64,000 nucleotides of DNA from Deinococcus multiflagellatus (GTDB lineage: Bacteria; Deinococcota; Deinococci; Deinococcales; Deinococcaceae), in assembly GCF_020166415.1 (NCBI RefSeq), contig NZ_JAIQXV010000003.1, positions 354,525-418,524 on the forward strand, given 5' to 3'. The position numbers and the translations under genes are program-made. Within the stretch, counting starts at the first letter, position 1. Each line of letters opens with the position of its first letter. This document shows positions 1 through 13,555 of this stretch, piece by piece. The notes beneath the pieces were generated by a model. The model was not told where the DNA came from. It worked only from the letters and a program-made list of their open reading frames with translations, and searched no databases.

Positions 1-219
1 ATCGGCGGCTTGCTGCCTGCAGCCGTCAGCGGCGCGGGCTTCATGGAAGTGGTCTTCGGGTACCCCGGCATTACGCCGATGTTGCTTGACGCCCTCAACG
101 CGCAAGATATCTACCTGATCGCGGGCTTTACCGTCATTAGCACGGTGCTGCTGATTGTGGGCAACGCCCTGAGCGACATTCTTCTCGCGGTGGTTGATCC
201 CCGCATTAAGGTCGGGTGA
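1..219 (+). CDS. peptide/nickel-type ABC transporter permease, C-terminal fragment
   Basis: This is the 3' end of a DppB/OppB-type inner-membrane permease cut by the window edge; 72 codons remain. The visible part has the family's final elements: a periplasmic FMEVVFGYPGI-like segment, a last membrane helix (IAGFTVISTVLLIVGNALSD) and the terminal ADPRI-like motif, here VDPRIKVG. It would pair with the DppC-type permease whose GTG start overlaps its stop codon by four bases, showing translational coupling. The transported substrate (di-/oligopeptide or other) cannot be told from this fragment. Confidence 0.88.
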   Translation: MGGLLPAAVSGAGFMEVVFGYPGITPMLLDALNAQDIYLIAGFTVISTVLLIVGNALSDILLAVVDPRIKVG

Positions 220-1361
220 GTGGCATGACCACAACAGTACCTACCCCCACCGTCAAACGGACGCGCCCCCAGGGCCAGTCGCAGTTCTCCGTGGCCTGGA
301 GTCAGTTTCGCAAAAACCGTCTGGCCCAGATCGGCGGCAGCCTGCTGATTCTGCTGTACCTGATGGCGCTGTTCGCGCCGTTCCTGGCGCCTGCTGGCCT
401 GTCGAACTACTCCACCACCAACATCACCCGCTTTCATCCGCCCACACCCATTCATTTCCGCGATCCAGAGACGGGCGCCTTCGGCCGGCCTTTCGTGTAC
501 AAGTACGGCCAGAAATTCAACGAGACAAGCTTCGTGAACGAATTCGGGCCCACGGGCGAGAAGTGCCCCCTGTACTGGGGGGTCAAGGGTGACAGTTACC
601 GGATTCTGGGCCTGTTTCCCGGCAACCTGCACCTCTTTGGCACGGGTAACCCCGACTGCAGCATCTACCTGTTCGGTGCAGAGGACCTGGGCCGCGACCT
701 GCTCAGCCGCACGCTGTACGCTTCTCAGATCAGCCTGACCATCGGACTGGCGGCTGTGGCGATCACCACGATCATCGGGCTCTTTATGGGGGCCGTGGCG
801 GCCTACTTTGGCGGCTTCGTGGACACGCTGATCATGCGCTTTGTGGAAGTGCTGGCCTCGATTCCCACGCTGTTCCTGCTGCTGATGCTGCGCAGTGTCT
901 TTCCCAAGGACATCAACCCCATTCTGGCGCTGTACGTGATTCTGGGGATCCTGGCCTTTATCGGCTGGGGTGGCCTGGCGCGCATTACGCGCGGGCAACT
1001 GCTCAGCGTGCGCGAGCAGGACTTCGTGTCGGCGGCCAAGAGCCTGGGTGCCAGCGACAACCGCATCATGATCCGGCACATGCTGCCCACCATGACCACC
1101 TACGTGATCGTGACCACCTCGCTGGCCATTCCCAGCTACATCCTGCTGGAATCGGGCCTGAGCTTCCTGGGGATTGGGGCCGTGGAACCCTACGCCTCGT
1201 GGGGCAGCCTGCTGAAGCTGGCGCAGGACGGCGGTCTGAGCAGCCTCAACCAGCGCCCCTGGGTGCTGATTCCCGGCTTTTTCATCGTGTTCACGGTGAT
1301 GTGCTTCCAGCTGCTGGGCGACGGTCTGCGCGACGCCTTCGATCCCCGCAAGCGGTCCTAA
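216..1361 (+). CDS. DppC/OppC-type ABC transporter permease
   Basis: Second membrane subunit of a peptide-type ABC importer, 381 aa. The first membrane helix lies near residues 40-60. The binding-protein-dependent transport core begins with the conserved [16 protein letters not shown] segment near residue 155 and contains the EAA loop ([19 protein letters not shown]) that contacts the ATPases. It is about 80 residues longer than usual because a large extracytoplasmic insertion lies between helix 1 and the core. That insertion holds two cysteines (in EKCPLYW and PDCSIYL). The GTG start overlaps the upstream stop; ATG at 225 is an alternative. Confidence 0.93.
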   Translation: MSGMTTTVPTPTVKRTRPQGQSQFSVAWSQFRKNRLAQIGGSLLILLYLMALFAPFLAPAGLSNYSTTNITRFHPPTPIHFRDPETGAFGRPFVYKYGQKFNETSFVNEFGPTGEKCPLYWGVKGDSYRILGLFPGNLHLFGTGNPDCSIYLFGAEDLGRDLLSRTLYASQISLTIGLAAVAITTIIGLFMGAVAAYFGGFVDTLIMRFVEVLASIPTLFLLLMLRSVFPKDINPILALYVILGILAFIGWGGLARITRGQLLSVREQDFVSAAKSLGASDNRIMIRHMLPTMTTYVIVTTSLAIPSYILLESGLSFLGIGAVEPYASWGSLLKLAQDGGLSSLNQRPWVLIPGFFIVFTVMCFQLLGDGLRDAFDPRKRS

Positions 1362-1374
1362 GGGCGCCAGGCGC

Positions 1375-1403
1375 GGGCGCGGCCGGAACTGCGGGCCGCG
1401 CCC
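1375..1403 (+). terminator. hairpin between permease and ATPase genes
   Basis: A perfect 10-bp GC stem (GGGCGCGGCC with GGCCGCGCCC, 9-nt loop) followed 7 nt later by a short TTTT. It sits in the only non-overlapping gap of the operon, so it could act as a partial terminator, an mRNA-processing or a stability element that sets permease versus ATPase expression. The T-run is weak, so full termination is unlikely. Confidence 0.45.
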
Positions 1404-1471
1404 ACGACCATTTTCCCCCTTACAATTCAAAGCAGTTGTATGATGTGCAGCGTGCTGAAAACGGAGGAACA

Positions 1472-3522
<2,051 letters not shown>

Positions 3523-3541
3523 ACGCAGATGGCCGATGGCG

Positions 3542-3575
3542 CACCCGCTCCCAGCATGTGGGGGCGGGTGGTTTG
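3542..3575 (+). terminator. terminator of the ABC importer operon
   Basis: An inverted repeat ACCCGCTCCC / GGGGGCGGGT with a short loop, followed by a T/G-rich stretch (GGTTTGTTTGG), 20 nt after the last operon stop codon. The remaining bases to 3780 show no convincing gene. Confidence 0.6.
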
Positions 3576-3780
3576 TTTGGATGGGGGGATGCGGGCAGGA
3601 TGAGTCGGGTATGGCCCAGTGCCTCCACGTTCCTGACCCTGGTACGGCGCCTGTTTCGCTTTGATTTCGAGGCGAGAGTCTGCCAGAGGAGGCGCCTTCA
3701 GCCTCATGCGGAGAACAGGGGTCTAACCTTGATCTCTGCCTCCCTACCCTTCTGTGATTTCTGTTTCATTCCTGACGGGG

Positions 3781-3804
3781 CCTCTCACATCTCATATTGA
3801 GAGG
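3781..3804 (+). promoter_or_regulatory. inverted repeat in leader of the DUF4139-like gene
   Basis: CCTCTCA and TGAGAGG form a perfect 7-bp inverted repeat around a 10-nt AT-rich loop, ending 17 nt before the ATG of the secreted protein. It could be an operator or a leader hairpin. No clear -35/-10 pair is visible, so the role is open. Confidence 0.35.
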
Positions 3805-3821
3805 CGGGTCAGCATGACTTC

Positions 3822-5120
3822 ATGAAATCAGCGCTTCCCGCCGTGCTTTCCGTCGCCTCCGCTCTGGCCCTGGGCAGTGCCCAGGCTGCCGACCTGCGCA
3901 TCTACCCCAGCTTCTCGGAGGTGCGCCAGCCGGTGAGCAGCACCACCACCACCCTCAGCGTGAACCTGCCGCAGGACACCTGGGAAAGCATTCTGGCGGG
4001 CAGCCTGGACCTGGACGGGCTGGCCTTTACGCAGGCCATTCAGAAGCAGGAGCCCAACTGGCTGGCCACCCTGGAAGGCAAGACGGTGTACCTGAAGCGC
4101 GGCGACACCACCGAACCCGTGACGCTGGTGCGCGCCCGTGACCTGCTGGTGAAAGACGCCCAGGGCCGCTTTTTTAACGCCCGCTACGAGGAATTGCAGT
4201 TTGACGTGCTGCCCCCCGTGAACGCCCAGCGGCCCACCCAGTCGGTGACCTACACGCTGGCCCGCCCCGGGCAGGGGACCCTGGGCTACCTCACCCGCGC
4301 GGTGACGTGGCAGCCGCGCTACACCCTGAAAGCCAGCAGCGCGGGCGCCCAGCTGAGCGCCCTGGCCGATATCCGTAACACCACCGAGCAGCCGTACGAC
4401 GTGCAGAACACCGAGCTGTACGCGGGCGACGTGAACGTGCAAAACCAGCAGGAAGCCGCCTACATGATGCGTGACGTGGCGATGGCCGCGCCCGCACCCA
4501 TGGCCACTGGCGCCGCGCCCAAGATTGAAAGCCAGGGCGAGCTGCGCGGCCTGTACCGCTACGCCCTGACCACCCCCTTCAGCCTGCCCGCCAACAGCGT
4601 GGTGACGCTGCCTTTCCTGGCGCCGAAGCTGACCACCTTTGAGCGCTACGTGGGGCTGAATACCTACTTCGGCACGGAGACGCGCGAGGGGAACCTCAGC
4701 CGTTTCTACCGCTTCAAGGCCGATGAGCGCCTGCCCGCCGGGCCCATCACGGTGCGCGAGGACGGCCGGATCGTGGGCCAGACAAGCATTGGGGAAACGC
4801 GCGAGGGGGGCACGGTGGACTTCACGCTGGGCGAGGACCCGGATGTGGCCTACACCCGCACGGTGCAGACCACCGCGCAGGTGAAAGACGCCAAGGGCAA
4901 TGTGACCAAGACGACCTACCGCGTCACCTACGCCTTTGAAAGCAGCAAGGACCGCGCCATCCGCGCCGAGGTGACCGAGCGCATTGGCGGGCGCGTGATC
5001 ATCATTGACAACGCCGCGCCCGTGCGCAACCAGGGCGCCGCCAGCCTGAAGGTGGACATCCCCGCCAAGGGCAAGATCAGCAAGAGCTTTACCGTGGTGG
5101 TGGACAACAGCGCCAACTGA
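3822..5120 (+). CDS. secreted DUF4139-like protein
   Basis: Exported protein of 432 aa of unknown function. A signal peptide (MKSALPAVLSVASALALGSA, cleavage after AQA, residue 22) precedes a beta-rich region. The internal YLTRAVTWQPRYTLKASSAG segment and following ADIRNTTEQPYDVQNTELYAGDV match the core of the DUF4139 family (TW.P.Y.......A.l.a.v.N.tg.DW....L.L). The C-terminus is also beta-rich and lysine/valine-rich. Predicted location is the periplasm or cell surface. It is monocistronic: an inverted repeat precedes it and a strong hairpin follows. The role is not known. Confidence 0.8.
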   Translation: MKSALPAVLSVASALALGSAQAADLRIYPSFSEVRQPVSSTTTTLSVNLPQDTWESILAGSLDLDGLAFTQAIQKQEPNWLATLEGKTVYLKRGDTTEPVTLVRARDLLVKDAQGRFFNARYEELQFDVLPPVNAQRPTQSVTYTLARPGQGTLGYLTRAVTWQPRYTLKASSAGAQLSALADIRNTTEQPYDVQNTELYAGDVNVQNQQEAAYMMRDVAMAAPAPMATGAAPKIESQGELRGLYRYALTTPFSLPANSVVTLPFLAPKLTTFERYVGLNTYFGTETREGNLSRFYRFKADERLPAGPITVREDGRIVGQTSIGETREGGTVDFTLGEDPDVAYTRTVQTTAQVKDAKGNVTKTTYRVTYAFESSKDRAIRAEVTERIGGRVIIIDNAAPVRNQGAASLKVDIPAKGKISKSFTVVVDNSAN

Positions 5121-5133
5121 AGCAGGCCAGAAG

Positions 5134-5164
5134 AGACGCCGGGGCGGACAACCCCGGCGTCTTT
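5134..5164. terminator. bidirectional terminator
   Basis: An 11-bp perfect stem, AGACGCCGGGG with CCCCGGCGTCT (7-nt loop), followed by TTTCGTTCT on the plus strand. It separates the plus-strand secreted protein from the converging metH-metF operon. Confidence 0.85.
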
Positions 5165-5207
5165 CGTTCTGGGTTAACGGCGCTGCGGGAGCAGGTTCTT
5201 CTCCGGG

Positions 5208-5980
5208 CTACACCGCGTCCTGGCGCAAGGGCGCCGCCTGTTCATCCAGCAGGCCGCCCAGGTACTCCAGCACATTCACCTTGACCGGCATGAAGTAGGC
5301 GTGCTGGCCGCGCTGGCGGGCAAAGTGCAGCAGGTCGGCCGCGAAGGCGCGGTTGCACGCCAGCGTGGGCGTAAACGAGCGGGGAAACACGGCGTGGTTG
5401 CGCGCCCGCCAGTAGTTGAGACTGGCTTCGGTGAGGATGCTGGTGGCCCCCCACCACACCGGCAGGCCCTCGGGGACCAGATCGGCCCAGGTGTCGGCCA
5501 CGCGCAGATCGAAAAAGGGCTGGGTGAACAGCCCGCAGGCGCCCGCGTCCAGCTTCCGGGCCAGATAATCCCGCTCGCGCACGAATGACTGCCGGTAGGG
5601 GTCCAGGCCGGCATAGACGCGCAAATGCGGCGCTTCACGCTTCAGGCGGCGGATCAGGTCCACGGCGTCCACGTCGTACACGCGGGCGCTCATGTCGGCC
5701 GGGGCGTCGCCGGTGATCACCAGCACCTCGTCAATCCCGTGCTGCGCCAGCAGGGGCAGAAACGGCAGCGGCTCGCGGGGGTTAAAGTCCACCGCCCGCA
5801 GGTGCGGAATGGCCGCAAAGCCCGGCCGCGCAAAGCCGCACCCCGCCCAGGACCGCAGCGAGTACCGCGTCAGGTCCGGCACATTGATGGTGTCCACCCC
5901 GCGCAGGTGCGCCGCCACCTCGGCCAGTTCGGCCCGCAGCCCCGAGCGGCTGCGCGGCACGAGCTCCACGGAAACGCGGG

Positions 5981-5984
<4 letters not shown>
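5208..5984 (-). CDS. metF: methylenetetrahydrofolate reductase-like protein
   Basis: Predicted TIM-barrel enzyme of 258 aa that would make 5-methyl-THF, the methyl donor for MetH. Visible features are the N-terminal [10 protein letters not shown] strand with the conserved catalytic-type Glu, the VLVITGDAP strand, [10 protein letters not shown], and [13 protein letters not shown] with the family Gln. It is shorter and more divergent than E. coli MetF (about 296 aa), so the assignment rests partly on context: its ATG overlaps the metH stop (ATGA) in an operon behind a SAM riboswitch. A related TIM-barrel function cannot be excluded. Confidence 0.78.
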
Positions 5985-9718
<3,734 letters not shown>

Positions 9719-9741
9719 GGTGCTTACCCCTTCCAGCTGGT

Positions 9742-9779
9742 GGCGGTGGGCCCCAGCCCTGAGGGGGGCAGCCACCGCC
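9742..9779 (-). promoter_or_regulatory. long hairpin between riboswitch and metH ribosome-binding site
   Basis: GGCGGTGG and CCACCGCC (as read in either strand) form the outer stem and GCCCC/GGGGGC extend it inward. It ends 8 nt before the AAGGGG ribosome-binding site of metH, so it is a candidate expression platform for the SAM riboswitch. No U-tract follows, which argues for control of translation or Rho access rather than an intrinsic terminator. Confidence 0.5.
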
Positions 9780-9831
9780 CTTGTCGTTGCAGCGTCCATG
9801 CGCCGCCCTGCGGGCCATCGAATTCGCTCGC

Positions 9832-9940
9832 GCCATCGTCAGCGCCGTGCGGAAACTTCCTGGGAGCACCGGTGCCGAAATGTTGGCCGGTTGCCACGCC
9901 TTCACGGGGCAGGAAAAACCCTCGGGCGGTTCTGGATGAC
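9832..9940 (-). ncRNA. SAM-I (S-box) riboswitch upstream of metH
   Basis: Reading the minus strand, the 109-nt segment shows the S-box order: P1 5' strand GTCATCCAGAA, then CGAGGG, CTGCCCCGTGAAGG, GGCAACC, a P3 hairpin, GGTGCTCCCAGGAA, and a closing GACGATGGC that pairs with the first strand. These match the conserved SAM-I core (GAGGGA, GCCC..TGAA.CC, GGCAACC, GGTGC.A.TCC). High S-adenosylmethionine would be expected to switch off metH-metF. The promoter should lie just upstream near 9970, where TATCCT is visible on the minus strand. Confidence 0.85.
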
Positions 9941-10455
9941 CACGCCTGAGTTCAGGGCGCGGTAAAGGGGAGGATAGCGCAGCGGCGCGCCGCACGCCCG
10001 GCGCTGGCCTGGACAGGTGCGGCAGGTTCACGACGAGCGACATCTCGTGCAAGCACCACGACGCACGGTCCAGAGGGTCATGGGGCTGGTCGGCAGCTTT
10101 GCAGTTCGCGCAGAGCTCCGGGCCGCCAGAAAGAGCGGCTCATGGTGAGGGGCGGTGCTGGGCGTGCCGTCGTCGGCCAGGGCGTCCAGTTCGTCGGCGT
10201 GGGTGCGCCGCGAGGCGCGCTCTGCCATAGGCTGCCCCTCGCGGATGACTGGCAGGGCCGGGGCAAAAGGTTGGCCGTCCAGGCCGGCGCGCTCCGGGCC
10301 CCAGTTCGGTGGCGTGCACGCTCAGGCGCCGCCGCTGGTCTGGGGGTTGCCGGTATAGCTACTGAGTCAGTCCGTCTGGGCCAGTGCCTCATCGTCCAGA
10401 AGCTGGCCGAGCCGGTCCACGTTCATCCCCATACGGTGCCGTGTGGGCGCAGCCC
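9941..10455. other. intergenic region without a convincing gene
   Basis: About 500 bp between the metH leader and the end of the BTAD regulator. It holds the presumed metH promoter, a weak small reading frame on the minus strand and otherwise GC-rich sequence with no domain or repeat I recognise. Confidence 0.5.
10028..10228 (-). CDS. possible small protein, unrecognised
   Basis: A 66-codon frame opens with ATG preceded 7 nt upstream by GAGGGG. Its first half (THADELDALADDGTPS) has protein-like composition, but the second half turns arginine/serine-rich and looks out of frame. It may be a short real gene, a decayed remnant or chance. No homology is recognised. Confidence 0.2.
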   Translation of the reverse strand: MAERASRRTHADELDALADDGTPSTAPHHEPLFLAARSSARTAKLPTSPMTLWTVRRGACTRCRSS

Positions 10456-13158
10456 TCAACTGCCCCGGACCAGTCCCACCGTCGCCAGCACCGGCCGCAG
10501 CACGTCCCAGCCCTCGTCGCCGTGGGGGGACAGCAGCGCCTGCGCCTCCAAGGCCAGGGCGCGGGCGGCGTCGTGGTCGCCAGTGTCCAGGGCCAGCGCG
10601 GCCTGCTCGGCCACAATCAGACCGCGAATCGAACCGGCGTTCAGGGTGCGGGCGCAGGTGTCGGCGTCGGTCAGCGCCGCCGCTGCGTCCCGGCACTGGC
10701 CCAGGCGGCGCAGGCTGGCGCCGTAGCGCCACAGGCTCAGCACGCGGCCCCGGGTGGGGGTTTCGCCGGGCAGGGCGGCCAGCGAGGCGCGGTACTGCTC
10801 GGCGGCCCGCTCAAACTGGCCACTCTGAAAGTGGCTGTAGCCCAGCCAGTACAGGATGTTGGACCGGCGCGCCGGGGCGGGGCCGTGCCCCAGGGCGCGG
10901 TTCAGGGCCGCTTCGGCCTCGGGCCAGCGCTCCAGGCAGGCCAGGGCGGCGCCGCCCTCCAGCAGCAGGGCCGAGTGGTGGTCGGCGCTGAGCAGCGGGC
11001 CCCAGGTGTTCAGGGCCGCCTGCACAGTGGCCACCGCCGCCTCGTAGTCGTCCTGTTCGGTGCAGAACTTGGCGTGGTGCGCAGCGTGCTCGGCGTGCAG
11101 GGCGGGGTCCTGGGTGTCGTGGGCCAGGGCCTGCATGGCCGCCAGCGCCTGCGCGCGGGTGGCCGGGTCGTCCAGGTGGCGGCACAGTTCGCTGCGGGCG
11201 GCATGCAGGGCAAAGGCGGCCTGGGGTGGGGGAGAGCCCGCCAGGGCCAGCGCGTACAGGTCCAGGGCCTCGGCGTGGGCGTAAAGCCCGGCGGCCTCCT
11301 GCGCGGCCTGCTGCCAGTGCGGCCACGCCAGGGGGCCTTCGCCCGCCTGTTCAAAGTGGCGGGCCACCGCGGCGGCGGGGGTGCCGGGGGGCGCCAGCCG
11401 TGCCAGCCGACCATGCAGCAGCCGCGCGCGCGGGGCCCCCACGCCGGCGGCCAGCACCCGGCGGTGCAGGTGGTGTCCAAAGCGGTAGGCCGGGCCCTCG
11501 GGCACGATCAGCCGGGCGGCTTCGGCGCGCTCCAGGGCGTCCAGGGCGGCCAGTTCGGGCAGGTCGCAGGCGGCGGCCACCAGGGCCACCGGAAAGATTT
11601 CGCCCCACAGCGCCCCCGCCTGCAGCAGCTGCCGCGTCTGGGGGCCCAGGCGCTCTACCCGCTGCGCGATGGCGGCGGCCACACTGCTGGAAATGGGCAC
11701 CTCGGCGTAATCCACCGTCGAGGCGTCAAAGGGGGTGTGCCAGCGACCACCGCGCTCGGTGAGCAGACCGCGCTCGCGCAGGTCGCGCAGGGTTTCGAGC
11801 AAAAACAGCGGATGCCCGGCGGTGGCTTCAAACAGGCGGCGGCTGAACAGCGGCGCCGGGGCCCCCGAGAGGCGCTCGATCAGGCGGGCCACCTCGGCCT
11901 CGCCCAGTTCGGCCAGCGCGAGGCGCGGGGGGTCCAGGCGGGCCAGCACGGCCTGAAGGTCGGCGCGGGCGGCCAGTTCGCCGGGCCGGGCGGTCAGCCA
12001 CAGCCGGGGCACGCCCCGGTGCAGCGCCAGGAAGGCCGCTTCCAGGGTGCTGGGGTCCAGCCAGTGCAGGTCTTCGACGATCAGGGTGTGCCCGCTGCAC
12101 AGGCTCACCAGGGCCTGGGCCAGCGCGTCCAGCAGGGCGGCGCGGTCAGTCAGGCCCGGGGCGCCGGGGGCGGCCAGGGCAGCACTCAGCACCGGCCGCA
12201 GCCGTTCGGGGCAGCGGTGCAGCCCCGCGCTTCTCAGCAGGTCCAGCAGCGCGCCGTAGGGCAGCGGCGTGAGTTCCGCCGCGCCGCGCACCACCAGCGC
12301 GTCCCCGGCCGCCTCGGTGACCAGCCGGGTCTTGCCCACGCCCGCCTCACCCAGCACCAGCGTCAGGCGGCCCGTGCGCAGGGCGGCGCAGTCGGCCTCG
12401 CGGCCCACCAGCGGCACGCCCGCCGGGCGCGGGCTGGGCGCCGGACCCGCCAGCAGCGCGTCCACCTGGGCTTTCAGGGCTGCGGTGGCGGGCAGGGGCC
12501 CGGCGCCCAGCTCCTGACGCAGCCGCCGCTCCAGGGTCTCGTAGGCGGCCAGGGCGTCGGCGGGTTGCCCCAGGGCCAGATGCGCGTCCATGACGGCGCG
12601 CACGGTGCGTTCGCGCAGGGGGTCCAGGCTCAGGGCGCGGCGGTGGCCCTCCAGGGCGGCGGCCCAGTGGCCGGCCCCGGCGTGGGCGGCGGCGGCGGCG
12701 TCCAGGGCGCGCAACTGGTCTTCAAAGGCGGCCTGCGCCGTGGCCTCGCGCCAGTCCTCGAAGGTGGCGGCGCCCGGCACGCCCAGATGGTCCAGAAAGC
12801 GGCCCCCAGCCAGGGCGGCGGCCTGCCCCGGCTCGCCCCTGGCCAGCGCGGCGCGCAGTTCAGTCAGGTCCACGCGCACGCTGGGGCACAGGGCCAGCGC
12901 TGACCCCGACACCTCCAGCCACGCCCCCACCCCGCAGGCCCGCAGGCGGTGCACCTGCACCCGCAGGTTGCGCCGCGCCGCGCCCTCGTCCTGGTCGGTC
13001 CACAGCAGGTCGGCCAGCACCTCGCGCGGGGTCTGGCCTTCCAGGGCGAGGTACGCCAGCAGCGCCAGACTCTTGCCGGGGACGTCCAGCGCCGCGCCGT
13101 CCAGGGTGACCTGCGGCACGCCCAGCGTCTTGAGGTACAGCCCAGCCTGGGGGGTCAT
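10456..13158 (-). CDS. large BTAD/AAA ATPase/TPR transcriptional regulator
   Basis: A 900-aa SARP/LAL-like regulator. An OmpR-type winged helix (about 5-95, LALLAYLALEG...REVLADLLW) and a bacterial transcriptional activator domain (about 97-235) precede an AAA/NACHT-like ATPase with Walker A GEAGVGKT (270-277) and Walker B LIVEDLHWLD. The rest is TPR-like helical repeats. I chose ATG 13158 over an upstream start because of AAGG 6 nt before it and a TACACT box on the minus strand at 13169-13174. It likely binds DNA in response to a ligand sensed by the TPRs. Its target is unknown; the divergent 81-aa gene is a candidate. Confidence 0.88.
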   Translation of the reverse strand: MTPQAGLYLKTLGVPQVTLDGAALDVPGKSLALLAYLALEGQTPREVLADLLWTDQDEGAARRNLRVQVHRLRACGVGAWLEVSGSALALCPSVRVDLTELRAALARGEPGQAAALAGGRFLDHLGVPGAATFEDWREATAQAAFEDQLRALDAAAAAHAGAGHWAAALEGHRRALSLDPLRERTVRAVMDAHLALGQPADALAAYETLERRLRQELGAGPLPATAALKAQVDALLAGPAPSPRPAGVPLVGREADCAALRTGRLTLVLGEAGVGKTRLVTEAAGDALVVRGAAELTPLPYGALLDLLRSAGLHRCPERLRPVLSAALAAPGAPGLTDRAALLDALAQALVSLCSGHTLIVEDLHWLDPSTLEAAFLALHRGVPRLWLTARPGELAARADLQAVLARLDPPRLALAELGEAEVARLIERLSGAPAPLFSRRLFEATAGHPLFLLETLRDLRERGLLTERGGRWHTPFDASTVDYAEVPISSSVAAAIAQRVERLGPQTRQLLQAGALWGEIFPVALVAAACDLPELAALDALERAEAARLIVPEGPAYRFGHHLHRRVLAAGVGAPRARLLHGRLARLAPPGTPAAAVARHFEQAGEGPLAWPHWQQAAQEAAGLYAHAEALDLYALALAGSPPPQAAFALHAARSELCRHLDDPATRAQALAAMQALAHDTQDPALHAEHAAHHAKFCTEQDDYEAAVATVQAALNTWGPLLSADHHSALLLEGGAALACLERWPEAEAALNRALGHGPAPARRSNILYWLGYSHFQSGQFERAAEQYRASLAALPGETPTRGRVLSLWRYGASLRRLGQCRDAAAALTDADTCARTLNAGSIRGLIVAEQAALALDTGDHDAARALALEAQALLSPHGDEGWDVLRPVLATVGLVRGS

Positions 13159-13285
13159 GTGGACCTTCAGTGTACGCCGGGGCGAACGCCGGGTCATCTG
13201 GGGTGCGGGCAAACGGTGGCCGGGACCAGCGGCGCCCGCAGAAGGGTGGGGCGCCTCTGCAACGCCCGCGCAACACCCGCTCTTC

Positions 13286-13291
13286 TACCCT
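13286..13291 (+). promoter_or_regulatory. leaderless-type -10 box, 81-aa gene
   Basis: TACCCT ends 8 nt before the ATG at 13300; transcription would start at or beside the start codon. No -35 is evident. Confidence 0.5.
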
Positions 13292-13299
13292 GGCCCACG

Positions 13300-13545
13300 A
13301 TGAAGCCTGTTCGCCCTGACCCCAGCCTCCCCTTGCCCCAGCCGCCCGAGGCGGGGGCCGTCCCTGGCCCGGACAGCGGCCCCGAGGAGTACGTGCTGCG
13401 CATTGAACGCCGCCCGGGTGGCCTGCGCCTGCAGCTGCGTGAAGGCCGCGCGCCCCTGCAACCGGTGACGTGGCGCGAGTTCCCCGACACCGACGCCCTG
13501 CTGCGCCACCTGTGGACCCTGCTGGAGCCGGGCGGGCTGCGGTAG
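13300..13545 (+). CDS. small conserved-type protein of unknown function
   Basis: An 81-aa protein. The first 30 residues are proline/glycine-rich and disordered. The remainder (EEYVLRIERRPGGLRLQLRE, then FPDTDALLRHLWTLLEPGGL) looks like a compact beta-beta-alpha domain. The start is supported by a TACCCT box placed for a leaderless transcript and no ribosome-binding site. It is divergent from the BTAD regulator, which suggests but does not prove joint regulation. No known domain is recognised. Confidence 0.65.
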   Translation: MKPVRPDPSLPLPQPPEAGAVPGPDSGPEEYVLRIERRPGGLRLQLREGRAPLQPVTWREFPDTDALLRHLWTLLEPGGLR

Positions 13546-13555
13546 CGCCCAGGGC

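Noticed and set aside
3558..3800. 80-codon plus-strand frame after the ABC operon
   Set aside because: It starts inside the operon terminator, has no ribosome-binding site and has mixed composition.
9719..9799. N-terminal extension of MetH from ATG 9799
   Set aside because: It would translate a hairpin, its composition is unlike MetH, and a good ribosome-binding site precedes GTG 9718.
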